The notes under the pieces are model-generated. The model saw only the letters and a list, made by a program, of their open reading frames with translations, was not told where the DNA came from and did no database searches. Positions 5,564-5,564 of a stretch of DNA of 5,564 nt are shown one piece after another. This DNA is from an uncultured Caryophanales bacterium (GTDB lineage Bacteria > Bacillota_I > Bacilli_A > Acholeplasmatales > Anaeroplasmataceae), in assembly GCA_946626535.1 (NCBI GenBank), contig CAMOUK010000056.1:1-5564 (forward strand), in the 5' to 3' direction. The number at the start of each line of letters is the position of its first letter. Position 1 is the first letter of the stretch. The position numbers and the translations under genes were made by a program.

Positions 5564-5564
5564 A

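Noticed and set aside
1..5564. CRISPR array, tRNA, rRNA or complete insertion sequence
   Set aside because: No regularly spaced repeats, cloverleaf-forming segments, conserved rRNA stretches, or transposase with terminal inverted repeats were seen on either strand.

Overview
The window looks like chromosomal DNA of an AT-rich, low-GC Firmicute. The best guess is an Erysipelotrichia-like or other gut Bacilli lineage close to the Mollicutes. The grounds are the strong A/T bias, Gram-positive Shine-Dalgarno sites (AAAAGGAG, AGAGAGG), rho-independent terminators with long T tails, and the family mix (DegV, BaxI_1-type Bax inhibitor, GGDEF, tandem-GNAT protein). The species assignment is inference. 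Every supported gene lies on the minus strand, so transcription runs from high to low coordinates.

Right edge (about 5166-5564): a decayed, mobile-element-like patch. The end of an XRE-type helix-turn-helix regulator runs directly into a headless ORF6N (phage antirepressor-like) fragment. That fragment then reads into a short GC-richer stretch resembling an interspersed intergenic repeat.

Core (4238-5134): a Bax inhibitor-1-like seven-helix membrane protein gene with its own extended -10 promoter and a strong terminator. Next comes a soluble GGDEF-GAF diguanylate cyclase gene (3177-4238), whose likely promoter begins inside the T tail of that terminator.

Core (387-3117): degV/fakB-like fatty-acid-binding protein, a tandem GNAT-fold protein starting 1 nt after the degV stop, then a class I SAM-dependent methyltransferase 42 nt further on behind a small hairpin. 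This looks like one transcription unit, closed by a clear terminator at 345-368.

Left edge (1-386): below the terminator is a good promoter, ribosome site and ATG. They drive only a 53-residue membrane peptide that looks like the first two helices of a multi-helix sensor (GGDEF receptor type), cut off at position 86. Bases 1-85 hold no gene that I can support.

No complete new defence or mobile system is visible. The points most worth following are the Bax inhibitor homologue that appears to have amides where its family has pore carboxylates, the orphan sensor N-terminus with intact expression signals, the XRE/ORF6N junction, and the coupling of a fatty-acid-binding protein to a GNAT-like protein. 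All family calls come from reading motifs, not from database searches.
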